Source of the DNA: Pseudomonas sp. B6002
GTDB taxonomy: Bacteria; Pseudomonadota; Gammaproteobacteria; Pseudomonadales; Pseudomonadaceae
Direction: 5' to 3'
NCBI RefSeq assembly: GCF_013385985.1
Contig: NZ_JACAOY010000004.1
Location: forward strand, 461,129-525,128
Length of the DNA stretch: 64,000 nt
In this document: positions 45,449 through 55,669 of the stretch, piece after piece
Layout of the letters: each line of letters starts with the position of its first letter
Position numbering within the stretch: position 1 is the stretch's first letter
Position numbers and translations under genes: made by a program
Notes under the pieces: model-generated
What the model was told of the DNA's origin: nothing
Database searches by the model: none
What the model saw: only the letters and a program-made list of their open reading frames with translations

Positions 45449-47542
45449 ATGCCGTCTCGAAAGTTTGCCCCCTTGGCTGGCCTGGCCTTGGGTTTGCTGC
45501 TCGACCCCGCCTACGCCGAAGACAACACCGTTGAACTGGACACCATCAGCGTCACCTCCGACGCCTACGAGTCCGCCAATGGCCCGGTCAACGGCTATCG
45601 CGCCACCCGTTCCGCCAGCGCGACCAAAACCGACACGGCCCTGCGCGACATCCCGCAATCCATCAGCGTGATTCCCGCCACCGTGCTCAAGGACTTGGGC
45701 AGCACCAGCGTGGAACGCGCGCTTGAATTTGCCGGCGGCGTGTCCAAGCAAAACAACTTCGGCGGCCTGACACTTTACGAATACAGTGTGCGCGGCTTCA
45801 CCACCTCGGAGTTCTACGTGGACGGGTTCAGCGCCAACCGCGGCTACCCGAGCACACCGGACGCGGCCAATATCGAGCGCATTGAAGTGCTCAAGGGCCC
45901 CGCCGCCAGCCTGTACGGACGCGGCGATCCGGGCGGCACCGTGAACATCGTCACCAAAAAACCCCAGCCCGACGCCTTCACCACCCTGCAAACCAGCGCC
46001 GGTAGCTGGGACCGCTATCGCACCGCCCTGGATGTGAACACACCCCTGGACCCCGAGGGCCGCGTGCTGTCACGTGTGAACCTGGCGGTCGAAGACAACC
46101 ACAGCTTCCGCGACCACGTGGGCGCCAAGCGTGTCTTTGTCGCACCGTCCTTGAGCTGGCAGTTGGACCCGGACACCAGCCTGCTCGTCGAAGGCGAATT
46201 CGTGCGCCACCGCTCCACGTTCGATCGCGGCATCGTCGACGCCCCCGGCGTATCCCGCAGAACCTTCCTCGGCGAGCCCAACGACGGCGACATCAGCAAC
46301 CACAACAACCGCCTCCAGGCGGCCCTCGAACATCACCTCAACGACGCCTGGAAACTGCGCCTGGCCAGCCACTACAAACAAGGCAGCCTGTGGGGTGACG
46401 CATCGGAAAGCCGCGCACTCAACGCCGATGGGCATACCGTCAACCGCCGCTACCGCGAGCGCTCCACCGGTTGGCACGACAGCATCACCCAGCTTGAACT
46501 GCGCGGGCTGTTCGACGTTGGCAGCTGGCAGCACGAACTGCTGATCGGCACCGAATACGAGGACTACCGCAAGAAAGAACGCGTGACCGCCATCGCCGGC
46601 AGCCCCTACGCCATCGACCTCTACAACCCGGTCTACGGCCAGCCCAAACCCAACGGCCTGCGCTCGGGCACCGATTTCTTCGAGCAGACCAAAAGCCACG
46701 CGCTGAACCTGCAGGACCAAATCATCTTCACCGACCGCCTGCGCGGCATGCTCGGGGCGCGCTTCGAGCATTTCGACCAACACATCGAAGACTTCACCGG
46801 CGCGCCCAAAAGCCACCAGACCCACGACGCCTTCACCCAGCGCGCGGGCCTGCTGTATCAACTCACGCCGCACGTCGGCGTATTCGCCAACGCCTCCACC
46901 TCGTTCAAACCCAACAGCGGCCTGGGCGCCGACAAAAAACCCTTCAAACCCGAAGAAGGCGTGGGCTATGAAGTGGGGATCAAGAGCGAACTGTTCGACG
47001 ACCGCCTCAGCACCACCCTCGCCGCCTTCCATATCGAAAAGGAAAACGTGCTGACGCTGGACCCGGCCACCAACCTCAACCGCGCCATGGGCAAAGCACG
47101 CAGCCAAGGGTTCGACCTGCAAATGACCGGGCAGGTGACAGACGCGGTGCGAGTGATCGGCGCGTTCGCCTATATCGATGCTGAAGTGACCAAAGGCGAC
47201 AAGGCGATTCCAGCCGGCAGCCGGATACTGGGCGTGGCCAAGCGCAGCGGCAGCCTGTTGGGGGTGTATGAATTCCAGGACGGTGCGTTGCGCGGTTCCG
47301 ACGTGGGCGCGGCGTTCACGTATGTAGGTGATCGCTCCGGCGAAGCAGGCGGTCGCTTTGAGCTACCGGCTTACCATACCGTCGATTTGCTGGCCCATTA
47401 CAAGGCGACGCAGAACGTCACCCTGGGCCTGAACCTCAACAACCTGTTTGATGAGAAGTACTACGAGCGGTCCTACAGCAGCTACTGGGTCAACCCGGGC
47501 GAACCGCGCAACCTGACCGTCAGCCTCACCCTTAACCTGTAA
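45449..47542 (+). CDS. TonB-dependent siderophore receptor
   Basis: 697 residues. A signal peptide (1-23, ending AYA) is followed by the plug domain (about 55-165; ALRDIPQSISVIPATVLKDLG, IERIEVLKGPAASLYGRGDPGGTVNIVTKKP) and a 22-strand beta-barrel ending LTVSLTLNL. No STN domain, so no direct signalling to an anti-sigma factor; consistent with this, no sigma/anti-sigma pair is adjacent. It imports an Fe-siderophore or related ligand with TonB-ExbBD energy. Ligand unknown. The ATG at 45449 has GGAACG ahead. Confidence 0.93.
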   Translation: MPSRKFAPLAGLALGLLLDPAYAEDNTVELDTISVTSDAYESANGPVNGYRATRSASATKTDTALRDIPQSISVIPATVLKDLGSTSVERALEFAGGVSKQNNFGGLTLYEYSVRGFTTSEFYVDGFSANRGYPSTPDAANIERIEVLKGPAASLYGRGDPGGTVNIVTKKPQPDAFTTLQTSAGSWDRYRTALDVNTPLDPEGRVLSRVNLAVEDNHSFRDHVGAKRVFVAPSLSWQLDPDTSLLVEGEFVRHRSTFDRGIVDAPGVSRRTFLGEPNDGDISNHNNRLQAALEHHLNDAWKLRLASHYKQGSLWGDASESRALNADGHTVNRRYRERSTGWHDSITQLELRGLFDVGSWQHELLIGTEYEDYRKKERVTAIAGSPYAIDLYNPVYGQPKPNGLRSGTDFFEQTKSHALNLQDQIIFTDRLRGMLGARFEHFDQHIEDFTGAPKSHQTHDAFTQRAGLLYQLTPHVGVFANASTSFKPNSGLGADKKPFKPEEGVGYEVGIKSELFDDRLSTTLAAFHIEKENVLTLDPATNLNRAMGKARSQGFDLQMTGQVTDAVRVIGAFAYIDAEVTKGDKAIPAGSRILGVAKRSGSLLGVYEFQDGALRGSDVGAAFTYVGDRSGEAGGRFELPAYHTVDLLAHYKATQNVTLGLNLNNLFDEKYYERSYSSYWVNPGEPRNLTVSLTLNL

Positions 47543-47568
47543 ACACGGTAAAAAATGTGGGAGGGCTA

Positions 47569-47659
47569 ATGTGGGAGCGGGCTTGCCCGCGATAGCGGTG
47601 CATCAGCCAACAAATCAATCGACTGACACGCCCCATCGCGGGCAAGCCCGCTCCCACAT
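47569..47659. repeat. REP doublet (REPIN) 6
   Basis: Arms ATGTGGGAGCGGGCTTGCCC and the reverse type ending GGGCAAGCCCGCTCCCACAT, the most symmetrical copy of the window. A partial third arm start (ATGTGGGAG) lies at about 47555. Between the convergent receptor gene and hemH. Confidence 0.93.
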
Positions 47660-47680
47660 TTTGATCTTCGCTGGCTTCAG

Positions 47681-48703
47681 CTATAGCGACACTGGTGCTT
47701 TTTCGCACAAAGCATTCAGCGCCTTCGCCCACTGCGGGTCGTCATTGAGGCACGGCACCAGCACCAACTCCTCGCCCCCCGCCTCGCGGAACTGTTCCAG
47801 CCCGCGATCGCCGATCTCTTCGAGCGTCTCGATGCAATCGGCGACAAACGCCGGGCACATCACTAGCAGCTTTTTCACGCCTTGCTGGGCGAGGGTTTCC
47901 AGGCGGGCCTCGGTGTAGGGCTCGATCCACTTCGCCCGGCCCAGGCGCGATTGGAAGGCCACCGACCACTTGTCCTCTGGCAAGCCCATGCGCGCGGCAA
48001 AATCCCGTGCCACGCTGAAACACTGCCCGCGATAACAGGTGGCACGCACCTGCGCCGAGGCGTTCGCGCAGCAATCGGTGGCACCGTCGAAGGTGTGGCC
48101 AGGGTTGAGTTTTTGCAGATGCCGCTCCGGCAAGCCGTGGAAGCTGAACAGCAGGTGATCGTAATCCTGCTGCAAATGCGGCTTGGCGCTGGCCACCAGG
48201 GCGTCGAGGTATTCGGGTTGGTCGTAGAAGGGTTGCAGGATCGCCAGCGGCAGATCGAGTTTTTTCTCACGCAGCACGCGGCGGGCTTCTTCAACCACCG
48301 TGGTCACCGTGCTGTCGGCAAACTGCGGGTACAGCGGCGCCAGGGTGACCTTGCGAATGCCTTGGGCGGCGAGACGGGTCAACACGCTTTCAATCGACGG
48401 CTCGCCGTAGCGCATCGCCAATTCCACCGGGCCGTGGGTCCATTGCGAGGTCATTTGCTGTTGCAGGCGACGGCTGAGCACCACCAGCGGCGAGCCCTCG
48501 TCCCACCAGATGGACGCGTAGGCGTGGGCTGATTGCTCGGGGCGCTTGATCAGGATCAGCGACACCAGCAAACGCCGCACCGGCCACGGCAAGTCGATCA
48601 CGTAGGGGTCCATCAGGAATTGATTGAGGTAGCTGCGCACATCGGCCACCGAAGTGGACGCCGGTGAACCCAGGTTGACCAGTAACAACGCGTGATCCGT
48701 CAT
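47681..48703 (-). CDS. hemH: Ferrochelatase
   Basis: 340 residues, protoheme ferro-lyase that inserts Fe2+ into protoporphyrin [27 protein letters not shown] at the N-terminus, [11 protein letters not shown] (catalytic His, about 193) and [17 protein letters not shown] near the end. I chose the ATG at 48703 (MTDHALLL). It lies 14 bp after the epimerase gene, one operon. A light-responsive regulator and photolyase are close by. Confidence 0.96.
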   Translation of the reverse strand: MTDHALLLVNLGSPASTSVADVRSYLNQFLMDPYVIDLPWPVRRLLVSLILIKRPEQSAHAYASIWWDEGSPLVVLSRRLQQQMTSQWTHGPVELAMRYGEPSIESVLTRLAAQGIRKVTLAPLYPQFADSTVTTVVEEARRVLREKKLDLPLAILQPFYDQPEYLDALVASAKPHLQQDYDHLLFSFHGLPERHLQKLNPGHTFDGATDCCANASAQVRATCYRGQCFSVARDFAARMGLPEDKWSVAFQSRLGRAKWIEPYTEARLETLAQQGVKKLLVMCPAFVADCIETLEEIGDRGLEQFREAGGEELVLVPCLNDDPQWAKALNALCEKAPVSL

Positions 48704-48717
48704 GCAACATCCTATGG

Positions 48718-49617
48718 CTAGAGGCGGCTGGACAAGTCTTCCAGGGCCGCGTGCAACTCTGTGAACTGAAAAGTGAAACCGGCCGCCAGCAAGCGTTCGG
48801 GCACCGCTTTCTGGCCGCCCAACAGCAACCCGGACAACTCGCCCAGCCCAACCTTCAACGCAAACGCCGGCATCGGCATGTACGCAGGGCGGTGCAGCAC
48901 CTGGCCCAGGGTCTTGGCAAACTCGCGGTTGCGCACTGGGTGCGGCGCGCACGCATTATAAGGACCGCTGGCGTCGTTCTTGTGCAGAAGAAAATCAATC
49001 AGGGCGATTTGATCCTTGATATGCACCCACGGCATCCACTGCCGACCATCGCCGATCGGCCCGCCCAGCGCCAGCTTGAATGGCAGCAGCAACCGCGACA
49101 AAAAGCCGCCCTGCGCCGCCAGCACCAGGCCGGTGCGCACCAGCACTACGCGCACGCCCAAGGCTTCGGCGCGCAAAGCGGTTTCTTCCCAGGCAATACA
49201 GAGCTGGCTGGGGAAGTCATCCTGCACCGGGCCGCTTGCCTCGGTCAGTTCGCGCTCGCCGCCGTCGCCATACCAGCCCACCGCAGAGCCGGATATCAGC
49301 ACGGCGGGTTTGCGCTCCAGACTCTCGATCCACGCCAGCAGGGTTTCGGTGAGGCTGATGCGGCTGCTCCACAACAACGCCTTGCGCTTGCGGGTCCAGG
49401 GGCGATCCGCGATCGGCGCACCCGCCAGGTTGATGACCGCATCCACCGGGCCGATCACCTCTTGCAGACGGCCAACGCCCAGCACTTGAGCACCACACCA
49501 TTTGGCGACCGTCTCCGGCTCACGGCTCCACACCGTAAGTTGATGCCCCTGCGCCAGCCAGTGTTGGCACAGTTGGCGGCCGATCAGACCCGTACCGCCG
49601 GTCAGCAAAATATGCAT
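48718..49617 (-). CDS. TIGR01777 family SDR epimerase (YfcH/SulA-like)
   Basis: 299 residues, extended SDR. NAD(P) motif [19 protein letters not shown] at the N-terminus, [19 protein letters not shown] (about 70) and [13 protein letters not shown] (about 110, with the YG part of the active site), then a DUF1731-type C-terminus. Bacterial homologues are called epimerases or cell-division inhibitors; activity unproven. Co-transcribed with hemH and divergent from the FAD gene at 49828 across a candidate LitR operator. Confidence 0.87.
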   Translation of the reverse strand: MHILLTGGTGLIGRQLCQHWLAQGHQLTVWSREPETVAKWCGAQVLGVGRLQEVIGPVDAVINLAGAPIADRPWTRKRKALLWSSRISLTETLLAWIESLERKPAVLISGSAVGWYGDGGERELTEASGPVQDDFPSQLCIAWEETALRAEALGVRVVLVRTGLVLAAQGGFLSRLLLPFKLALGGPIGDGRQWMPWVHIKDQIALIDFLLHKNDASGPYNACAPHPVRNREFAKTLGQVLHRPAYMPMPAFALKVGLGELSGLLLGGQKAVPERLLAAGFTFQFTELHAALEDLSSRL

Positions 49618-49753
49618 GGGACGCTCCTGATGTAACGTTCGCCGTCGATCACTGGTCTATTTTATAGGAAGGGATCATTTGTAAACGGGCGTAACGTTGG
49701 CTAAGCCTCAGCTTTAACCATAGGTCACACCGTTAGAACAGGCACGCCAAAAC

Positions 49754-51026
<1,273 letters not shown>

Positions 51027-51040
51027 CACGCCGCAAATAC

Positions 51041-51116
51041 TTGTACAAAATATTTGACTTGTACAGCATCAAATCTATGATGAGATTTAGTTGTACAAGC
51101 TTTTCAGTTTGTATAG
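51041..51116 (+). promoter_or_regulatory. Two tandem LitR/PplR-type operators overlapping the photolyase-operon promoter
   Basis: Pair 1: TGTACA (51042-51047), N12, TGTACA (51060-51065). Pair 2: TGTACA (51092-51097), N12, TGTATA (51110-51115). Both fit the published PplR1 direct repeat T(G/A)TACA, N12, TGTA(C/T)A exactly. A sigma-70 promoter, -35 TTGACT (51054-51059) and -10 TATGAT (51076-51081), lies under pair 1; pair 2 covers the start and early leader. Confidence 0.85.
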
Positions 51117-51137
51117 GAATCTCGCAGGGGTTTGGCC

Positions 51138-52097
51138 ATGTCCAGCAGTGCAAAACCAAAGATCGCCATCAGCGCCTGTTTGCTGGGCGAAAACGTGCGT
51201 TTCAACGGTGGCCACAAACAATCCCTGCTGTGCAGCCAAACCCTTTCTGACTATTTCGACTTTGTGCCGCTGTGCCCAGAAGTCGCCATCGGCCTGGGTA
51301 TCCCCCGCGAACCGATCCGTTTGGTCGGCGACCCCGCCCACCCGCAAGCCGTTGGCACCGTGCACCGAGAACTCAACGTCACCCAGCCGCTGGACGCATA
51401 CGGCGAGCAGATGGCGGCGGAACACACTGACCTGTGCGGCTACATCTTCATGCAGAAGTCGCCGTCCTGTGGCCTGGAGCGGGTCAAGGTCTATCGCGAC
51501 AACGGCACCCCGGTAGACGGCGGCGGGCGCGGCATCTATGCCCAGGCTTTTTGCGCCCGCCACCCCAACCTGCCCGTGGAAGAAGACGGCCGCCTGAATG
51601 ACCCGGTGCTGCGTGAAAACTTCCTGACCCGCGTCTTCGTGTACGCCAGCTGGCACCAATTGCGTGCCGACGGCCTGACCCGCCACAGCCTGCTGGCCTT
51701 CCATTCTCGCTACAAATATTTGCTGATGGCCCACAGCCCGGCGCACTACAAAAGCCTCGGCCACCTGCTCGGCAGCATGAGCAAGCACACCCATCTCGAA
51801 GAATTGGCCGACTGCTACTTCAGCGACCTGATGACCGGCCTGAAAAAATGCGCCACCCGTGGCACCCACACCAACGTGCTGCAACACATCAGCGGCTACC
51901 TCAAGCAGGCCATCAGCGCCGACGACAAGCAGGAAATGCAAACCGTCATCGGCCAGTACCGCCATGGCATCGTGCCGCTGGTGGTGCCGCTGACCCTGCT
52001 CAAGCACCACTTTCGCCAACACCCGGACCGCTACATCGCGCAGCAGGCTTACCTGCAGCCGCACCCGGAAAATCTCAGCCTGCGAAACGCGATCTAA
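51138..52097 (+). CDS. DUF523/DUF1722 (YbgA-type) fusion protein
   Basis: 319 residues. N-terminal DUF523 (about 5-150) with conserved cysteines (ISACLLGENVRFNGG, LCPEVAIGLG, MQKSPSCGLERVKVY) and C-terminal DUF1722/YbgA domain (about 185-305; HSRYKYLLMAHSPAHYKSLGHLLG, HFRQHPDRYIAQQAYLQPHPENL). Found next to photolyase in E. coli (ybgA-phr) and in pseudomonads. It may bind a metal or Fe-S cluster through the cysteines. First gene under the LitR operators and 2 bp from the regulator gene. The ATG at 51138 was preferred to TTG at 51132. Function unknown. Confidence 0.9.
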   Translation: MSSSAKPKIAISACLLGENVRFNGGHKQSLLCSQTLSDYFDFVPLCPEVAIGLGIPREPIRLVGDPAHPQAVGTVHRELNVTQPLDAYGEQMAAEHTDLCGYIFMQKSPSCGLERVKVYRDNGTPVDGGGRGIYAQAFCARHPNLPVEEDGRLNDPVLRENFLTRVFVYASWHQLRADGLTRHSLLAFHSRYKYLLMAHSPAHYKSLGHLLGSMSKHTHLEELADCYFSDLMTGLKKCATRGTHTNVLQHISGYLKQAISADDKQEMQTVIGQYRHGIVPLVVPLTLLKHHFRQHPDRYIAQQAYLQPHPENLSLRNAI

Positions 52098-52099
52098 CT

Positions 52100-53029
52100 A
52101 TGAAACCTGCCCTGCAAGACGAACCCGGCGAAGACATTGCCAAAGCGCTCGAAGACGGCTGGTTGCCGATTCGCGAAGTGGCGCGCCAGACCGGCGTCAA
52201 CGCCGTGACCCTGCGCGCCTGGGAACGCCGCTATGGCCTGATCGTGCCCCAGCGCACGCCCAAGGGCCATCGGCTGTTCAGCGCCGAGCATGTTCAACGT
52301 ATCCACGCCATTCTGACGTGGCTCAATCGCGGCGTGCCGGTCAGCCAGGTGAAAGGCCTGATCGACTCCGCCCAAGCCAACCCCGACGCCGTCGAAAACG
52401 AATGGCACACCCTGCGCCAGAACCTGGTAACCGCCATCAGCGAACTGGCCGAGCGCCGGGTCGACGACGCTTTCAACCAGGCCATGGCGCTGTACCCGCC
52501 GCGCACCTTGTGCGAGCAATTGATGCTGCCGCTGCTCCAGGAACTGGAGCAACGCTGGCAAGGCCAGTTCGGCGCCCAGATGGAACGGGTGTTTTTCCTG
52601 TCCTGGCTGCGCAGCAAGTTCGGCGCACGCATCTACCACAACAACCGCCAGCTTCAAGGCGCGCCGCTGTTGCTGATCAATCATTCGGACCTGCCCCTGG
52701 AGCCCCACCTGTGGCTCAGCGCCTGGCTGGCGAGCAGCGCCGACTGCCCGGTGGAAGTCTTCGATTGGCCATTACCGGTGGGCGAGTTGGCCCTGGCGGT
52801 GGAGCACCTGCAACCCCGCGCAGTGTTGTTGTACTCAAGCAAGGCCCTCCACCTGTCGGCACTGGCCAAACTGTTCGGCGGCGTGAGTTGCCCAAAACTG
52901 ATAACCGGACCAACGGTATGCATCCACAAGGCCGAGCTGGCCGTATTAACCCGTGACATCCCCGAATTGTTCGTGGCCGAAGACCCGTTGTCGGCTCATC
53001 AGTTACTGATCCAGCGTGGAATCGTTTAA
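52100..53029 (+). CDS. MerR-family light-responsive regulator, LitR/CarH class II (PplR-like)
   Basis: 309 residues. N-terminal MerR HTH (about 20-90) with WLPIREVARQTGVNAVTLRA, WERRYGL and GHRLFSAEHVQRI, then a CarH-type helical domain (about 100-180) and a C-terminal cobalamin-domain-like fold (about 185-305). The B12-binding D-x-H-x-x-G motif is missing, which marks class II LitR proteins. In P. putida such proteins act with LOV-domain partners and repress light genes through a TGTACA direct repeat. The same repeat lies 1 kb upstream, implying autoregulation. No LOV gene is in the window. TAA is followed directly by the phrB ATG. Confidence 0.9.
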   Translation: MKPALQDEPGEDIAKALEDGWLPIREVARQTGVNAVTLRAWERRYGLIVPQRTPKGHRLFSAEHVQRIHAILTWLNRGVPVSQVKGLIDSAQANPDAVENEWHTLRQNLVTAISELAERRVDDAFNQAMALYPPRTLCEQLMLPLLQELEQRWQGQFGAQMERVFFLSWLRSKFGARIYHNNRQLQGAPLLLINHSDLPLEPHLWLSAWLASSADCPVEVFDWPLPVGELALAVEHLQPRAVLLYSSKALHLSALAKLFGGVSCPKLITGPTVCIHKAELAVLTRDIPELFVAEDPLSAHQLLIQRGIV

Positions 53030-54475
53030 ATGCATTTGATCTGGCTGCGCACCGACCTGCGCCTACACGACAACACCGCCCTGGCCGCCGCGAGCCAGCG
53101 GGGCCCGATCGCGGCCGTGTACCTGATCACGCCCGAACAATGGCTGGCCCACGATGATGCCCCGTGCAAAGTCGACTTCTGGCTGCGCAACCTGGCGCAC
53201 TTGAGCCAAGCGCTCGGTGCACTGAATATTCCGTTGCTGATCCGTACCTGCGCCACCTGGGACCAGGCGCCCGGCCTGCTGAGCACACTGTGCCGCGAGT
53301 TGTCGGTGGAGTCGGTCCATGTCAACGAGGAATACGGCATTCACGAGAGTCGCCGTGATGCCGCCGTGGCCAAGGCGCTGGAAGCCGACGGTGTGACGTT
53401 CCACAGCTACCTGGACCAACTGTTTTTCCAACCCGGCAGCGTGTTGACCAAAACAGGCACCTATTTCCAGGTGTTCAGCCAGTTCCGAAAAGTCTGCTAC
53501 ACCCGCTTGCACAGCGCCTTGCCACGCTTGGTGGCCACGCCAAAGGCCCAGGCAAAAACCGCCATGCACAGCGACCCGGTGCCTGAAACCGTCGACGGCT
53601 TCGAACCGCCCAGCGACACCTTGCGCGCCCTCTGGCCGGCCGGTGAAGACGAAGCCCGTCGCCGTCTCGACGCCTTCGCCGACCAGCAGATCAGCTACTA
53701 CAAGGACGAACGCGACTTCCCGGCCAAGCCCGGCACCAGCCAGCTCTCGGCCTACCTGGCTGCCGGCGTGGTGTCGCCACGCCAATGCCTGCACGCTGCA
53801 TTGCAGACCAATCAGGGTGAATTCGAAAGCGGCGACATGGGCGCCATCACCTGGATCAACGAACTGCTGTGGCGCGAGTTCTACAAACATATCCTCGTGG
53901 GCTACCCACGGGTATCGCGCCACCGTGCGTTCCGCCCCGAGACCGAAGCCGTGGCCTGGCGCAATGCACCCAAAGACCTCGCCGCCTGGCAGGAGGCGCG
54001 CACCGGCTTGCCGATCATCGACGCCGCCATGCGCCAGTTGCTCGAAACCGGCTGGATGCATAACCGCCTGCGCATGGTGGTGGCGATGTTCCTGACCAAG
54101 AACCTGCTGATCGACTGGCGCGAAGGTGAACGGTTCTTCATGCGCCATTTGATCGACGGCGACCTCGCGGCGAACAACGGCGGCTGGCAATGGAGCTCGT
54201 CCACCGGCACTGACTCGGCGCCTTACTTCCGCATCTTCAGCCCACTGAGCCAGTCGGAGAAATTCGACGGCGAAGGCGTGTTCATCAAGCGCTGGCTGCC
54301 GGAACTGGCCGCGCTGAATAAAAAGGAAGTGCACAACCCTGAGGCGGTCGGCGGCCTGTTCGGCGTGGCGGACTACCCGCGTGCGATCGTCGACCTGAAG
54401 AAATCCCGGGAGCGGGCATTGGCGGCCTTCCGCAGCCTGCCTTCACGTGAAGCGGTCGGAGGTGCACATGAGTGA
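53030..54475 (+). CDS. phrB: Deoxyribodipyrimidine photolyase
   Basis: 481 residues. N-terminal alpha/beta antenna domain (MHLIWLRTDLRLHDNTAL; VHVNEEYGIHESRRD) and C-terminal FAD domain with TSQLSAYLAAGVVSPRQCLHA, LLWREFYKHIL, TGWMHNRLRMVVAMFLTKNLLIDWREGE-like helices and NNGGWQWSSSTGTDSAPYFRIF, the class I CPD photolyase signature. Repairs cyclobutane dimers using blue light. It starts directly after the LitR gene stop and its end overlaps the NTF2-like gene by 8 bases. Confidence 0.96.
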   Translation: MHLIWLRTDLRLHDNTALAAASQRGPIAAVYLITPEQWLAHDDAPCKVDFWLRNLAHLSQALGALNIPLLIRTCATWDQAPGLLSTLCRELSVESVHVNEEYGIHESRRDAAVAKALEADGVTFHSYLDQLFFQPGSVLTKTGTYFQVFSQFRKVCYTRLHSALPRLVATPKAQAKTAMHSDPVPETVDGFEPPSDTLRALWPAGEDEARRRLDAFADQQISYYKDERDFPAKPGTSQLSAYLAAGVVSPRQCLHAALQTNQGEFESGDMGAITWINELLWREFYKHILVGYPRVSRHRAFRPETEAVAWRNAPKDLAAWQEARTGLPIIDAAMRQLLETGWMHNRLRMVVAMFLTKNLLIDWREGERFFMRHLIDGDLAANNGGWQWSSSTGTDSAPYFRIFSPLSQSEKFDGEGVFIKRWLPELAALNKKEVHNPEAVGGLFGVADYPRAIVDLKKSRERALAAFRSLPSREAVGGAHE

Positions 54476-54890
54476 CTTCCTGCGCCGGTTCGCCCAGGCG
54501 TTTGCCACGCTGGACAAGTACAACCTGCACCTGCTCGACAGCCTGTACAGCAAGGACATCGCCTTCGCCGACCCGCTGCATGAAGTGCACGGCCTGCCCG
54601 CGATGCATCGCTATTTTGCTGACCTGTACAGCAACGTCAGCCAGTTGCGCTTCGACTTCCACGGCTTCGACCAGGTGGCGGAAGGCGAAGGCTACCTGCG
54701 CTGGAAAATGAGTTTTTGTCACCCGCGCCTGGCCAATGGCAAGGTGATCCGGGTGGAAGGTTGTTCGCACCTGATGTGGCGCGACAAGGTGTACCGCCAT
54801 CGCGATTATTTCGATGCCGGCGCGATGCTCTACGAACACTTGCCCGTGCTGGGCAGTGTGGTCAGCTGGCTGAAAAGGAGAATGGGATGA
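54468..54890 (+). CDS. NTF2-like (SnoaL-type) protein
   Basis: 140 residues: one NTF2-like domain (FATLDKYNLHLLDSLYSKDIAFADPLHEVHGLPAMHRYF; YLRWKMSFCHPRLANGKVIRVEGCSHLMW; RDYFDAGAMLYEHLP). Such folds serve as isomerases or carrier/binding proteins; here substrate unknown. The ATG at 54468 overlaps phrB by 8 bases and the stop overlaps the SDR gene. It probably assists the lipid-modifying steps of the operon. Confidence 0.85.
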   Translation: MSDFLRRFAQAFATLDKYNLHLLDSLYSKDIAFADPLHEVHGLPAMHRYFADLYSNVSQLRFDFHGFDQVAEGEGYLRWKMSFCHPRLANGKVIRVEGCSHLMWRDKVYRHRDYFDAGAMLYEHLPVLGSVVSWLKRRMG

Positions 54891-55669
54891 GCCTTACACC
54901 GCCCCGTCGTTATTGGCTGACCGGCGCCAGCAGTGGCATCGGTGCCGCGCTGGCCGTGGAACTGCTCAACAGCGGCGCCCACGTGGCGCTCAGCTCGCGC
55001 ACCAAAGGCCCGCTGGAAGCCCTCGCCCAACGCTACCCGGGGCAGGTGCTGGTGGTGGCCGGCGACCTGACAAACAGCCAGACCGTGCGCGAAATCGGCG
55101 AGCGCATCGGCGCGGCCTGGGGCTCGCTCGACACCGTGATCCTCAACGCCGGCACCTGTGAATACGTGGACGCCCGGCAGTTCGACTCATCGATCATCGA
55201 ACACGTGGTGCGCACCAACTTGCTGGCCAGCAGTTACTGCATCGAAGCCGCGCTGCCGCTGTTGCGCGCCGGGCAAACGCCGCATTTGGTAGGCGTTGCC
55301 AGTGCCGTGACCTACCTGCCGATGCCGCGCGCCGAAGCCTATGGCGCGTCCAAGGCGGGGCTGCGTTACCTGTTTGAATCGCTGCGCATCAGCCTGTCGC
55401 CGGAAAATATCGACGTCACGGTGATCAGCCCAGGCTTCGTCGACACACCACTGACCGAGCGCAACGACTTCCCCATGCCCCTGAGCTGGCCCGCCGGCAA
55501 GGCCGCCAGGCACATCTTTGCCAAGTTGGAAAAACGTCCGCTGGAAATCGCCTTCCCGGCCCTTTTCATCGCCACGCTGTGGCCGCTGTCGAAATTGCCC
55601 AACCGCGCACAATTGATCATCGGCAAACGCATGCTGCGCAGCCCGCCGCCGCAGAAGGACGACCTGTGA
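54887..55669 (+). CDS. Short-chain dehydrogenase/reductase
   Basis: 260 residues, classical SDR. Cofactor motif YWLTGASSGIGAALAVELL (about 10-28), LNAGTCEYVDA (about 88), catalytic Ser in VGVASAVTYLPMPRAEAYGASKAGL with Tyr-x-x-x-Lys (YGASK). Start ATG overlaps the upstream stop (4 bases). In photolyase-linked lipid operons of Proteobacteria a similar SDR precedes the FAD gene. Substrate unknown. Confidence 0.9.
   Translation: MSLTPPRRYWLTGASSGIGAALAVELLNSGAHVALSSRTKGPLEALAQRYPGQVLVVAGDLTNSQTVREIGERIGAAWGSLDTVILNAGTCEYVDARQFDSSIIEHVVRTNLLASSYCIEAALPLLRAGQTPHLVGVASAVTYLPMPRAEAYGASKAGLRYLFESLRISLSPENIDVTVISPGFVDTPLTERNDFPMPLSWPAGKAARHIFAKLEKRPLEIAFPALFIATLWPLSKLPNRAQLIIGKRMLRSPPPQKDDL

Noticed and set aside
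54540-54640. Additional TGTACA sites inside the NTF2-like gene
   Set aside because: They encode Leu-Tyr-Ser in frame, are not spaced by 12 bp and lie within coding sequence.
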